This document shows positions 12,043 through 24,284 of a DNA stretch of 64,000 nt, piece by piece. Numbering within the stretch: the stretch's first letter is position 1; every line of letters begins with the position of its first letter. Location of the stretch: the NCBI GenBank assembly GCA_029379385.1, contig CM055607.1, positions 36,639,235-36,703,234 of the forward strand, given 5' to 3'. Source of the stretch: Quillaja saponaria. Its lineage: Eukaryota > Streptophyta > Magnoliopsida > Fabales > Quillajaceae. The notes below the pieces were generated by a model that saw only the letters and a program-made list of their open reading frames with translations, did not search any database and had not been told where the DNA came from. The translations under genes were made by a program, and so were the position numbers.

Positions 12043-14766
12043 ATGAGCGGCGAAGGAGAAGCACAGTACTTCTCGAAAGACTTCGAGTGGGAAGTCCTCA
12101 AAGCAGAGGTCGAAGCGGACCCGTCTCTTCGTTACCACTTGCTCCCATTCCAGCCTTCCTCGTCTTCCTCCTCCTATTCCTTCCACACAAGCAGAATCAG
12201 ATTCAGATGCTTGGAAGCGGTTTCATATTCGTCACTCCTCTGGCAAATTCTTCAAGGTTTAATTTCTTCCTTCTGTTGCTTGCCGTTGACATTTAATTTG
12301 ATTTCTCTTATCTTAATTTTCGTACTTATACTGTTTGGCGAGGAAAATATTTGGAAGAAAAGAGAGTTTAGGGACTGTTCTTGTAGTGCTCAGGTTTGGA
12401 CATCACTAGTTTAGATTTGGAGCCTGCTAAAATTACTAAATCAGAGGAAGAGTGACGCTTTCTTACACACTGCCATTTGTATATGGTTTTGCTTTACCTG
12501 TACTTTATAGTTATGAAATAATTTGAATGCTTTTTCATATCATTTGTCTAACTTTTGTTTCAGGAAAGACGGTATTTATTGAAGGAGTTCCCGGAGTTAG
12601 TTTCATGCGAAGAAAATTCTAAGGTTTTGGAAGTGGGATGCGGTAATGGCAGTACTGCACTTCCAATATTAAGGTAACCTCAATCCAAACATATGTTTCT
12701 GGTGAACCAGTGAGTCCTTCACATTTACTCATGTGGGATATAAAAGGAAGAAGTAATTCAGTGACGGAGGTGAGGTAGAGGGAAGACTTGGTCTATTTGT
12801 CGTGGCATAATATGAGAATAATATGCTTGAAATCAGAAAAATAAAAATAAAAATGATATGAGAGTACTTCAGTGGAGGAGGGAAGTAATATGGGAGTGTG
12901 AGATGATAATATTACTAGTTGTCTGTATATTATTGGTTGTTTGTTTATGTTTCAACTCCAAGATGTTATATCCAATGCTTGAGTTTGGACCAAATTTTGT
13001 ATACATTGTTTACAAATTAATGACTGTGCCCCTATGTTGTTTGAGAGATTGAAAATAAATAAATAAATTTGTTTAAGTTGGAGAGTTCTTATTAATCTAG
13101 ATTATTCTCTTGAAGTTCCACTGTACTCACAAAACTCTTATGTCCTGTGTAGAGGAAACAAAAATGTCACAGTTTATGCATGTGATTGCAGCAGCGAGAC
13201 TCTTGAAAGGGCTAAAGAGATTATGGAGGCCAGTGCTGCAGCCCCTCTTAAACATCGTTTCCATACTTTCTGCTGTGATCTTTCAATAAATGGATTTCCA
13301 AAGTGGTTGGCGTGCAATCCTTGCCAAGAAAAGTTTCTACCAAAGCAGCAAGGCTGCTCATTAGGTCTTTTGCTTCACCTTTTCTGCTTTTGGGTACAAT
13401 TGTTTTTTATTATTAGCCTTGCACAAAATTTGGGATTTTTTTTTTTTTTTTTCGTAGATGGGCCACAATTTAATGATTTGTGTTCACTACAAGAACCTGA
13501 TCGTTGCATCGGCGGGGTGGATTTTGTTACCTTGGTATGCATATTTTCCCAATAAAGCTAGCATATAATTATATGTCTTGGTGATTTTAGATGTGCCTTG
13601 GAAATATAGAATATGATGGCTTTGTAGTCTATATTAGTTTCATTTGTTTTTGATTCATATTGGATAACTGTATATTAGTTGCATTTACAGTTGGTGCTTC
13701 ACATATACGTCAATATAGTTTATACTCAAACCTTTGTTTACACAGTGTTAATTTGATTATGTACATAGTAATGTTTTCATTTCATTGGATCTAGTACTAT
13801 CATACATGTTTCTGATGTCTTATATGTGTCAGTAGCTCATAACGATTATTTACAAAGTAGAAATTTGGACCTCTTTGTCGCATGTGGCTCTATGATGCTT
13901 ACAACTTTCTTTGTCTTGTTTATGAGTTCTTAATCCTTCTTTGCTGTTCTTTTGTGTGGTTTTTCCAATTATTTTGCTAGATTACAATTGTAACCCATAA
14001 ACTATAAAATATTGACATGGATGTAAGATTTTCCTTTTTTATGTTGTCATTTTTCAGATATTCACACTATCAGCAGTATCATTTGAAAGGATGCCAAGTT
14101 CCATTAAGGAGTGCTTCACTGTTCTAAAACCAGGAGGCCTGCTCTTATTTAGGGATTATGGTAATAAATTAAGAAAGAAACAATATTCTTTATTGACTTT
14201 ATTTGGAAAAGATGTCTTGATTGTAGTAGCATATTGAGTCCTGAATGCTAGTTCCCTTTTGCATCTTCATAATATCTTTTTCAGTTGCTGTACCTGTTGA
14301 CAATGACTGCACTTTGATGCAATCAGGACTCTATGATATGACTATGCTTCGGTTTGAGCCAGAAAGGAGAGTAGGATTCAGGCAATACATGCGATCAGAT
14401 GGAACCCGTTCATATTTCTTTTGTTTAGACACTGCCAGAGATTTATTTTTGGGCGCAGGCTTCATTGAGGTACTATATATTTTTATATTTGTAGTTATAT
14501 GTTATATTATATTTTTCTGTGTTTTGATTGATGTTAACTAGAGAGGTTCTTCCATGTGCCCAACTTTGCTAATGTTTTATTTTATTTCATTCTAATTTGT
14601 TTTGTGTAAGATATTGTATTCTGTTGATAACAACCATATTTCATATCTGTGCACCTTTCAGCTCGAGCTTGTTTATTGCTGTATTAAGTCTGCAAATCGG
14701 CGAAATGGGAAGAGTATGCAAAGGGTGTGGGTTCATGGGAAATTCCAGAAGCCTTTCTGCATTTAA
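12043..14766 (+). CDS. METTL6-type tRNA (m3C) methyltransferase, frame conflict in exon 1
   Basis: Seven exons: 12043-12256, 12564-12673, 13153-13364, 13458-13534, 14058-14160, 14327-14469 and 14662-14766, all GT-AG. The start is supported by MSGEGEAQYFSKDFEW. SAM-binding motif I is VLEVGCGNGST (exon 2), followed by VYACDCSSETLERAK, GGVDFVTL, LKPGGLLLFRDYG, the family block ERRVGFRQYMRSDGTRSYFF and the C-terminal RVWVHGKFQKP. The METTL2/6/8 family makes 3-methylcytidine in the anticodon loop of certain tRNAs; METTL6 acts on tRNA-Ser. Assignment to the METTL6 branch rests on length (about 320 aa) and the C-terminus. Odd: the N-terminal frame and the DAWKRFHIRHSSGKFFK frame at the end of exon 1 differ by one base. 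The switch must lie in the Ser-coding TCC/TTC stretch around 12150-12185. All later exons join in phase, and the total (964 nt) is one base over a multiple of three. Confidence 0.85.
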
Positions 14767-15152
14767 TTGTCAGTTTTTCTTGAGGTATGAATTCTGAAGA
14801 GACTGCATACATGTTACTTGTTGCAATGAAGTTTGATATTTTTGGGTTTCATTCGAGTGACTGTGGCAGCTAATACCAATCCAGGGGAAGAAAAGAATAA
14901 AATAGTGCTTTGGTGTCTTGATATAGCTAAAGATGGAAAGTATAGAGAATGACAATTTAAAATAGTATGTTCTGTTGTATATGTTAAATCAAATGTGAAT
15001 TCTCTAATCCAGAGTTTCACAGTGGATTGGCACCTAATCTAAATAATTCATATGAACCTTGGATTTTGGCCAAGTTGTAGTAGGTGGAGTGAACTAGTGA
15101 TGTCTTGGTAAATAAAAAATCTAACAGGTCTTCTAAAATTTTATTTTTGCAG

Positions 15153-18100
15153 TAAGGTATGCAATGCTTTGACCTGGCAACAAAGAGTTGTGGGTCTCAA
15201 GGGACTATATGCTCTTAGTTTTCCACTTGCGTGCCTTTCAGCTTTTACCAGCCAAAAAATTCGGTGTGTATTCGTGAACCAAACTTTAATTTTTTGCTTC
15301 GTTTGTCCTTAACAATGCTTTTTTAATTTCTTTGGTGATATGTCCTTCTCTATATTATATGTTGTCAGTTTCAAAAATTCGATAATCAAATGGGTCATAA
15401 CTCACAAGTAACTCATAATAGGGAATATCATTAATGAATCCATGCTTAACCTGAAATTCCTTAAACTTTCCATGATCAATAGCTCCTTTTAACATCTATT
15501 ACAAAGTTTAATATATAACCCATACATGAAGTTTTTTTAAAAGTGCTTACTTAATCTGGAATAAATATCCTACAATAAAAAAATATATTCATGACCTAGA
15601 CTAGTTAGAAGTTAGAAGGCATTAGCTCGTTTCTTCAATATATTGGTAAAGCAAATGTTGTCATGGGCAAAAGGCGCCTCTAAGGCGATATGTATCAAAA
15701 TAGCCTAAGGCGAAGAGGCACTAGAAAGGCGATAGTCTGAGCTAAGTGAGATGATAAATTTTAAAATGCTACTAGATATACTAAATTAAAGACTGAATTA
15801 CAAATAATTAAATTAGTAAGAAAGTGATTATAAGAGCTTTTTATATAAATAAAAAAACCAATATTTGAATTAGGTATTAAACTCAACATCATAATTTTTA
15901 GAAAAAATCAATGAAAAGAAAAATACATTTAAAAAAAATTAATGGACTAAAATTGCTCATGAATAAAAATATACAGTGAATGGGTATGGAATAGATAAAT
16001 AGATAGAGATCATCCGAAGAAAAAAAAGCAGAGAAAAAATTGAAAATAGAAATTAAAAACGTGTGTGCAAGTAGATGGTCCACTAGCTGTTATATTATTT
16101 ACTCTACTAAACTAACCCACTTAGATAAAGGCTTTTACAAGACAAAAAATAGTTAAAAAGTCTAATTTTCCCTTTAATAAAAGAAAGCTTTTCTTCACTA
16201 TGTTAAATACTTTTTTTCCCTTTTACATTTAAATCGGGAAGTTTGCTGCCTCAACCATTTGCGCTGCCATTGCCCGCCTCTGCATATGAACGTTCTCGGC
16301 AACACTGACCGGAATTAACCCATCATCCAAATCGGATTTCTCTGGCGACCAAAAGCCCTAACCTATGGATCTGATTCGTTTCCATTTTAGACACTAATCA
16401 GCGTTATTAAAGGGGCGCCTCAGGCTCAAAAGGCGAGAGGCTCCAGCCTTCTCGCCTTAACACCCTTCAGGCGAGGCTTATTCACTCAGGCTCAATCTAG
16501 GCCCTTCAGGCGCACGCCTAACCCCTCAGGCTCGCACCTAGCCCACTCAGGCACGCGCCTAGGCTCTTAGTTGACTACTTGTTGGATTTACTAGGAATTT
16601 TAGAAAGCAAAAGCACTAATTTTATTGTTTTAGTATTAGAGATAGTTTTTACTTGTTGAACTTAGCGGACTACATGTTGAACCTCGTTTCTTTAACTAAT
16701 TTTTTTTCTTTTTTTTACTTGGAATTCTTGCTTGTAGCTACGTTTTTCTTCCTATTTTTACTCTTTCATAACATATTGATGCTAGATTTTACTTGATGGA
16801 AGTAAAAAATTCATTGCTTGTAGCAATTTTTGTTGTCTTCTTTAGTAGGCGCTTGGCTTTCCTCAGGTGCACGCCTGCGCTTGGCGCCTAGAATTAAGGC
16901 TCCAAGGACCCTTTGCGCCTAGGTGCGCCTAGAGCCTTTAATAACACTGACACTAATTTTGCAATTTAGGCTGACAAATCTAGGGTTTTTGAATTAGTCT
17001 TGTCAGGCGTACGCCTGAAGAGCCTCACGCCTTGTTAAAGGCGTCTGTCGAGGCGGAAAAAGCGGCTGCCTGAGACAAACCGACTTGTCTCATGTTCTGT
17101 AAGGCAAAGGACCACCGCCTCGCCTTGCCTCGCCTGACCTCCTAGGCGCTCGCCCAGATCGCCTTTGACAATGCTAGGTAAAGCTGCTACAGTATTTCTT
17201 GCCTTCTATATACTCAATAACAGTTGAATGGAATAGGGTATAGTTTGAAAGGAAATAAGGATGAACCATAAAAATCTTCTGTATTGTTTAGTATCAATTT
17301 GTAAATAAGAAATCTCCTACACAAAAGTTCATTACAAATGGTCAATTTTCTGCATACTTAACCTACATAGGCTATATGACGGTCACAGTAACTAAAAGGG
17401 CCTAATCCTATAATAATTCCATTTTCAGAAAATATTTTTGTTATCTTTCTTATTGTCCAATAACAGTTGCTTAGATTAAGCACAACATAAGTCCTTATTA
17501 GATATTCGAAGATGACTACTTGAGTAAACGTTAGAGTTTGTTAAATCGTTCTAGACTAAATCTTTGCTCCAAAGTAATTAGTACTGCGACCATGCTATTT
17601 CTCCGTGGTAGTAGATAGATTTTTTTTTTAACTCAATCCTTATGCGAATATTGATGGAGCAAGATTATGAATACTATCTTAGGTGAATTGAAAATTGAAC
17701 CTCTGGGCACCAATATTGAGTTAGTTACTTGAACTTTTGATATCTAAAGTTCGTTTGAAACCCATCATAATTGGAGTAATATATTTTATTTTTTTTTTGT
17801 ATAAACATAATTATGAAAAACAAGATTCGAGGATGATAGGATACGTACTGCATTTTATATATAGTCTTTTCAGGTATGCTTATATTGATATGAAACATAC
17901 CTATTCACAATAAACCTAAATTTGATGTCCTTACATGGATTGGTTCTTGGGCAGTTGATGGCTACATCATTTTATAATTTTTAACTAATATTAGGTAAAT
18001 CCAAATAATTACTAATGCTATTGCATTGACTATGGTTCTAGCAAATGCTATAAATGCCCTCATTCAGGCAATTAAGGTTCATTGTGATTGGAAAGAAAAT

Positions 18101-19719
18101 TAAATCTCTAGGTGGCTAAGTAGACAAAACTTCTTTTTTAAAAGTTAATCAGGTTCATAGTTACCGGGATCTCTTGACCTTATTGTGTTCTGCAGTTTCG
18201 GAATTTCGTTATGGGATTGTGGATCTTTTGTATACTGGAATCATTGTTGTTCGCGATCTAGGTCATTAAAATTAGCGATCCAAAATTTTAAGATTTTTCA
18301 CCTAAAAAATGAAAAATTATGATTACAATTTCAGCCTATATCAATTATTACTTATTTCTTTTATATATGTATGTATTTATATAATTAGTAGGTTATTATT
18401 TTTTTTGTACCATAAATTAAATATTATGTATTCTATTTATTTATTATAATTTAATATGAAGTACAACATCAAAATACTGTAAAGTGGCTCAAATAAGTAC
18501 TTCGAAGCGTACCACGTTTCGAAATAGTGAACTAACTAAGCCTATTCTCATCGTACCATGATTTTAGCTAGGTAGTGTATCCCGTACCCATTCTCGTACC
18601 ATATCCCGGAACGTACCGCGATCCTGGTAACTATGATCAAGTTAATATTGATCAGAGTCTAATCTAGCAGATGACGTGTTTTAGACGGAAAGTTTACGCA
18701 AAGGATAATTTTGATTTTAATCATGAAGAACTTCAACAGTGAACTTGGCTATCGGTTTTCAAATGCTGATGAATGATTCCCCATTATCAATAATTATTAT
18801 GCAATGTCATTTTTATATTCTATGACCTTGCTTTATTTGGTGGTTCACACTTTCTTAATACTGGTTTTGTGGATACCTTTTAAAAGTATTAATAGTTAAT
18901 TAGGTTCTTAGACTTTCGATAGCTAGGGCTTGCAAATGTTGGTAAAATTCCACCTAGAAAGACAAAGTAGCATGAAAAAAGAAAACAAGAATAGCCGAGC
19001 CATTGGTTGTTAGTCTTTATTGAAGATTATTTTATCTTTGTCGTTCCATCAGCACCGTTGCTTTTAATTGGAATGCTGTTAGAAAGTAAACACATCTTAA
19101 TAATAAATTAAAGTTCATAAAACAATGACATGTGAATTGGGCCCATGTTTGCTCTTGAACTATAGAAGTCTTCAAGTGTCAATAAAACATCCTTGCTAGG
19201 CGGACATTCATTGATTTTGCCATCTGTTTGTGTCCTTTACTTCTATCATTTTTATAAAAGAAAAAAAATAAAATAGAATGTTCACCAGATTAATTGTAGA
19301 GGCTGTAATTGTGAAGAATAGCTGTATGATTAGTTCATCTTAGAAATTATAATCTAACTAAATTCAATCGTAGTTCAGCCACTATTTTCTTTCATTTACC
19401 CTTAATAACTTCACTGACTATTCTTTTCTCTTTTTGGCTGAAGAACATTGGTTGATCATTGACAATTCATCAAATTAAATGACTGCTCAAGTTCACTGAT
19501 ATATATATATATCTGAATTTGCATATTGTGCCTATCTTCTAATTAGTTTCGTGTTTCGAGATGCTGTTTCATAAATTAATCTTGTCTCTGCTGCGCAGGA
19601 AATTGAGGAAATTTACAGGACTTGTAGCTAAACCAATTTCGCATGAGTGGGTTGGTGGATGTATTGCAATGATAAAGCATGAAAAGTACAGCAACATTTT
19701 GAATCTTGACATATTCTAG
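15153..19719 (+). CDS. Possible two-exon small gene or alternative 3' exons (unrecognised)
   Basis: Two open stretches would splice in phase: 15153-15263 (preceded by TATTTTTGCAG, followed by GTGTGT) and 19599-19719 (preceded by CTGCGCAG, ending in TAG). The joined frame contains ALTWQQRVVGLKGLYALSF with a hydrophobic middle, and ends KHEKYSNILNLDIF. An upstream piece could be the extended form of the last methyltransferase exon (donor at 14784), but in the methyltransferase frame that extension follows a stop. I do not recognise the product. It may be a separate small gene, an alternative methyltransferase 3' end, or chance. The 4.3-kb gap would be an intron filled with transposons. Confidence 0.25.
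15653..17176. mobile_element. Outer hAT-like non-autonomous element, AGGCG-rich ends
   Basis: Flanked by the same 8 bases, GGTAAAGC, at 15645-15652 and 17177-17184. The ends are partly inverted: the left contains TTGTCA and AAAGGCG words, and the right end read in reverse is TAGCATTGTCAAAGGCG. The terminal zones are rich in AGGCG/CGCCT. Eight-base target duplications and short imperfect terminal repeats are typical of hAT transposons. No transposase frame is visible. It contains the insertion at 16399-16949, so the original element was about 965 bp. Confidence 0.55.
16399..16949. mobile_element. hAT-type MITE, 551 bp, nested
   Basis: Perfect 8-bp target-site duplication ACACTAAT at 16391-16398 and 16950-16957. 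Terminal inverted repeats are CAG(C/T)GTTATTAAAGG, with a single difference between ends; CAG at the tip is typical of hAT elements. The interior is rich in CAGGC and AGGCGC words with no coding capacity. It inserted into the element at 15653-17176. Confidence 0.88.
18156..18635. mobile_element. hAT-like MITE, 480 bp
   Basis: Terminal inverted repeats CATAGTTACC(G/A)GGATC at both ends. Flanks are ATCAGGTT (18148-18155) and ATCAAGTT (18636-18643), an 8-bp target duplication with one mismatch. The interior is AT-rich and non-coding. Confidence 0.8.
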
Positions 19720-20734
19720 AGTGTCTATCTATTATGAAATAAAAAATTTGAACTGTCTATTTATTATGAAATTAACAAATTTTCTGATTATGATCATGGT
19801 TTACAAATCTTATCTGCTCTCTCTTTGCTAATATGAAAGCAGGGGAGGGTTTGACCTTCTGTAAGGCCTGCTTAGTGCTTGTAAATATGATTTTATGACA
19901 AACCAGGGGAGTTATTATTTGATCTAAAATTGTACATTGTTAGTAGATACGACTGCAATACATCAGTTACTTGATTAAAATTACAGATGGTAATTAGAGT
20001 TGGTGAATATGGTACTTTCCTATTTATTGACATTTTATGCACCGACATGTACCCAGCCATAGTTCACCAAGTTTTCAAAATCCAAGTACAGTTCACATCT
20101 AGAACTTGAAGAGCCAATACTTAAAAATGATATTTGTGAAATTTTCTCAGTAACAATTCTCTATTTTGTTTGTGATTTAGTGGCTTTGGGAATTCAATTA
20201 TTTATTATTAAAAGACAATATATATGAAAGATCTAGACATAAGTCAGTAGAGTAATAACCAGTAGTAAATTGAAAAGCAAAATTCCCATATGTACGTTCA
20301 CGTAGGGCCTCTCAGCTTAATTACTCTCTTCAGACTCTGTTGGAAGAAGTCAGTACGGATCTTGCACAGAAAGCAGTGCATATCTAATTGATATGTAGTA
20401 CACTAAAGCTGCTCTGTATTAACCTGACAAATTTCATTGTCTCTTACAGAACGAGTCGGTGGTATTACCATATTATATGGTATTGTGTTCAACTTAATTT
20501 CTGTGACTCAAAAAATATTTTAGTGCAAAGTTGGAATAAGAAGGTAAGTGCTACTAGAAGAAGATGAAAATTTTTTAGTAGTAGCCCTTGGAACATATAT
20601 GAAAAATAAGAATTAAGGAAAAAGAAAATAAGCGCTAGCTAGATAGTCACAGATACTAATATATATTGCAAGCTACCAAATTAGAAAAACAAAGTCAGAC
20701 CTTCCTGTAATTAATTCACATACTTAATTTATAC
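19720..20734. other. Intergenic region
   Basis: AT-rich sequence between convergent genes. 20640-20734 is probably the 3' UTR of the AHL20-like gene, read on the minus strand. No other feature seen. Confidence 0.4.
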
Positions 20735-21625
20735 CTAATATGGTGTCCTGCCATGACCTTGAGCCCAATTAGAATAAGCTTCATGGTTCAACTGACCTCC
20801 TCCACCATTAGGAAGCAAATTCGGCGGCTGATTATAAACCGGAATATTTGAGGTCGTGGATGAAGGCTCTCCAATAGACCCACCTCCCTGCTGTCCACCA
20901 CTGCCACCGCCAATTCGGGGTGGAGATCCATCACCACCTGTCACCTGTCCCTGTCCTTCTTCTTCATCCCCTATAGGTAATCTCTCATATGTTGCATTTG
21001 AAAAAGTAGCTGCCATAACCATCACCGGACCAGATGCCACCAACGGACCCACAACTCCACCGCCTACCACCTGCCCTTGACCGCCAGCTAGATATATAGT
21101 GAGCCCCGTGGACCCCACGGCATGTCCTGGCAAAAACGCACCGGTTAAAGAAAGTATCTCAAACCGTCCATGGAGTGCCATGACAGCATTAGGAGCAGTT
21201 GGTTGTCGGAGAGTGACGTTCATGACGGTGCCGGTGCCGCTAAGGACGCAAACACCTCTCTGACGCTTTCTTGCAAACTGAGCCATGCTGTCAAAAATGT
21301 CAGCGCCATTGGTTATCTCCATAATATGGCTACGGAGTGCGTTAGGGCTATCCCTTGTGACAAAGATAGGTGGTTTTGGTTTGTTTTTGGAGCCAGGTGG
21401 ACGGCCTCTAGGGCGGCGCGTGGTGGATACTTCTATAGCACCTTCTTGAGGTTCACCGCTGTGTTCTCTTTCTTCTTCTTGATCATCTCCGCCGCCACTA
21501 CTACCAGTTCCCCCCGTGTCGTTGATAGAGATACCTAGATCTGGTTTTTTCAACAGGGAGGAGGAGGTGGCAGAGTTCTCAACTCCGGTAAGACCCACGG
21601 GACCGGTCCACCACGGATTGGCCAT
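20735..21625 (-). CDS. AHL20: AHL20-like AT-hook motif nuclear-localized protein (clade A, type I)
   Basis: Single exon, 296 residues. It begins [14 protein letters not shown] and ends with a tail like AHL20 ([17 protein letters not shown]...RTPY). The AT-hook [13 protein letters not shown] is at residues 70-82, directly before the PPC domain ([14 protein letters not shown] to [10 protein letters not shown], about 91-217), which contains the [12 protein letters not shown] core. Type-I AHLs bind AT-rich DNA in the nucleus and form oligomers; clade-A members restrain hypocotyl growth and influence flowering and defence. The lack of introns is normal for clade A. The Gly/Gln-rich C-terminus is low complexity. 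The frame is intact. It is not a duplicate of the clade-B gene at 425-6244. Confidence 0.93.
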   Translation of the reverse strand: MANPWWTGPVGLTGVENSATSSSLLKKPDLGISINDTGGTGSSGGGDDQEEEREHSGEPQEGAIEVSTTRRPRGRPPGSKNKPKPPIFVTRDSPNALRSHIMEITNGADIFDSMAQFARKRQRGVCVLSGTGTVMNVTLRQPTAPNAVMALHGRFEILSLTGAFLPGHAVGSTGLTIYLAGGQGQVVGGGVVGPLVASGPVMVMAATFSNATYERLPIGDEEEGQGQVTGGDGSPPRIGGGSGGQQGGGSIGEPSSTTSNIPVYNQPPNLLPNGGGGQLNHEAYSNWAQGHGRTPY

Positions 21626-21815
21626 AGCTAAGAATCGATTAGCTAGCTAGGATGCGGCTTATAGCTAGAGAGAAATACTACTAGTTAAGAGATAATATAT
21701 ATTATTAGGGTTATATATAATATATATGTAAGAGAGAGAGAGTGACTGAGTGAGGGTTTCTGAATTTCTTATGTGTTAAGAAATATTGTAATTAATTTAG
21801 AAAGGCTTAGTCTTA

Positions 21816-21850
21816 GGCTGAGAGGCTGAGAGGCTGAGAGACTGAGAGAG
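21816..21850. repeat. Short tandem repeat, GGCTGAGA units
   Basis: Four adjoining 8-9 base units of GGCTGAGA with slight variation, about 190-225 bases upstream of the AHL20-like ATG. It is probably in the promoter or leader of that minus-strand gene. Confidence 0.7.
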
Positions 21851-22005
21851 TTTGGGTTTCAGAAGTTATGCGGGTATGTAAAGGTCTCAGGGAGGTGTGG
21901 GTTTTGGTTCTTGTAAATTGTGTGTTTGGGAAACGATGGAGTCAAAAAAAGATGGCAAGGTCGGATCGAGAAGGTTAGGGAATTAAACGATGAAGTCAAA
22001 TAAAA

Positions 22006-22650
22006 ATAAATATCTCTTCTTCTCTCTTTATATGTTATTTTAAATTCTGTCTAATTATTATGTACTATAATTTACTATTGGAATTTAATCTTTAAGTACT
22101 TAGCACTTTTTTTTTTTTTTTTTTAAATTGAACTAATAACTGTATACCTATTGAGATTATTTATATATTAGCGAATAATAGACATTGCGCAATTAGGTAA
22201 AAAATTAGGATAAAACTTATTCAAATAAAAATATCTCTTTTTCTATCTTTTTATTTTATTTTAGATTATGTCTTATTATTATATATTATAGTTTTTTAAA
22301 TTTTTCATTAGTATTCCCATACCCTTTTAAGTATGAGCTTAATATTGTTTGGGGTTCGTGATTATCTCTTCCCTATAAGTGTTTTTTTGCAAGCTCGAAC
22401 TCTTGACATTGCAAAGGCTCCTCAACTATTGAGTTTAAGCATATTTTATCACTTGAATCACTCCTTATTAGATTATTATATATTATAATTTACTATTAGA
22501 ATTTAATCTTTAAGTAATTAAAATTTTAACAAATTTAATATTTTTTTATAAATTGAACTAATGACTTATACCTATTAAGATTATATTTATATTAGCAAAT
22601 AATAAACATTGCGCAATTAGGGAAAAAATTAGGTTAAAACTTATTTAAAT
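22006..22650. repeat. Tandem duplication of about 220 bp interrupted by a SINE
   Basis: Copy 1 (about 22006-22222) and copy 2 (about 22225-22290 plus 22472-22650) share AATTTACTATT(G/A)GAATTTAA and CATTGCGCAATTAGG in the same order. Copy 2 is split by the insertion at 22291-22471, so the duplication came first. Confidence 0.7.
22291..22471 (-). mobile_element. tRNA-derived SINE with 16-bp target-site duplication
   Basis: 181 bp flanked by a perfect 16-base direct repeat, ATTATTATATATTATA, at 22275-22290 and 22472-22487. Read on the minus strand it has an A-box-like head (AAACTCAATAGTTGAGGAG) and then GTTCGAGCT, a B-box-like element, at tRNA spacing. It ends in an A-rich tail, seen as TTTTTTAAATTTTT at the left. 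Long target duplications, an A-rich tail and Pol III boxes are the marks of a SINE. Confidence 0.75.
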
Positions 22651-24284
22651 TGCAAAGAAAGATAAAGGCGACTTACGGCCCACAAATTTAAATACATAAA
22701 CCATAGTTTTCATGACATAATACTTTATATATGCTTAACTTGCTTTGCATCAGTAGTGTAATTCCCTACTTTGCGGCAGCTCGATGGATCATTCCAATTA
22801 ATATATCTCCACAATGGAATCCATCCATCATCTTTGCATTTTCAATTATATTTGCATTCCTATATGCATTCTTTTTTATTATAATGAATTACAACATCAA
22901 CATTTTATGTTTGGATGGTAATTTCATGTAATTCCTCATTGGCCCTTTCAGCTTTTAAGCAATTGCATATAAAATAAGTTACTTGAAAAGCAGTCAAAAT
23001 TAACTAACTTAAAAATAATCGATTACATCTACTTTATTATTAAAAAATAAAAAATAAACTAAATATCAATAAAGATAATAAAGTGCGAGATGACGTGTAT
23101 CGTAGAAATAAGAATAAGATAAATAATTATTTTTTTCATTCCCATGGGATATATAGGTTACCCACCTACTTTGTGGGGTATGAAATTCCTATGTTTATAA
23201 AATATATACATATATGTATTGGTTGAGAAAGATAATTAAGGAAAAGAATTATGAATAATTCTTATATTCTCAATCATGTTTTTTTTCAAAAAAAGAACTT
23301 ATTACACAAAACAAAAAGTTCTTATCTTAATAATACTATATGATAGTGTTTGGTGAGAAAAATTGACTATGATTGGTGTATGGAATAAATTGCTCCAACC
23401 AATTCTATAATTTTTAAACCCTATTTTTTATGTCACGATTTTACTACATTATAAAAATTAATATGTGAAAGATTATCTTGCCGGATGTATTTTTATCCAT
23501 GTGAAGACAGCATCACCCCACTACATTTTTAAAACTGTCCATAATTGTATAAGATAATTATATCCATAAAATATTCATACTAAAATTTAGATAAAGCAAT
23601 TTTGACCCACTAAATTTGGACAAAACAGTTTTAACTTCAAAAATTTTGGTTGAAATTTAATGATATTTTTTCTATTTGAGTCTTATTAATAAAAATTAAG
23701 AATACAAATCATGAAAAAATATATTTCTATAATTTTTTTGATTCACTTTTTTTATCAAATAAATATATGCCATCAATCAATATATAATAAATTTTTTCAA
23801 TCAAAAAAAGATATAATAACTTTTATTATTTTTTGGTACTTGTACCAAAATGTTTCATAATTATTTATTAAATAGTATCATATAATTCATTTGAAAATTT
23901 TAATTTGATTACTATTTATTATATTTAAAGTATGAAAAAAATTATGATTGATAAAAAAATTATTTTGTCCACTTAAAAGAAGATTGTAATTAAAAAAGAA
24001 GAAGATATATTACATATATATACTGTGCCCACAAAACAAGTTAAAAACGAAAACTCAAGTCACTACTGAATACTGATAGGCTATTTTTCTTTCTTCCCGA
24101 GTGTCGTTTAAGAAGTTAGACGGCGGTCCGCTTCAGTAATTTAACTATCCACCCAACAAACAGAAACCGTGAAAAGCATGTCGTTTCGATAAAGGGCCAA
24201 ACCAAGAAGCTTCGGATTCTGAGAAGAGTTGTAAATTGGTCATTCAGTTGAGGGGAGGCCTGAGGGGGACACAGAACTTGAGCC

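Larger units (their letters stand above)
21626..24284. other. Divergent intergenic region with repeats
   Basis: Upstream of both the AHL20-like gene (-) and the gene at 24285 (+). 21816-21850 holds about four GGCTGAGA-like units in the probable AHL20 leader or promoter. 22006-22650 is a tandem duplication split by a SINE. 22650-24050 is AT-rich with no gene. 24060-24284 is less AT-rich and is the likely promoter and leader of the next gene. Confidence 0.4.
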
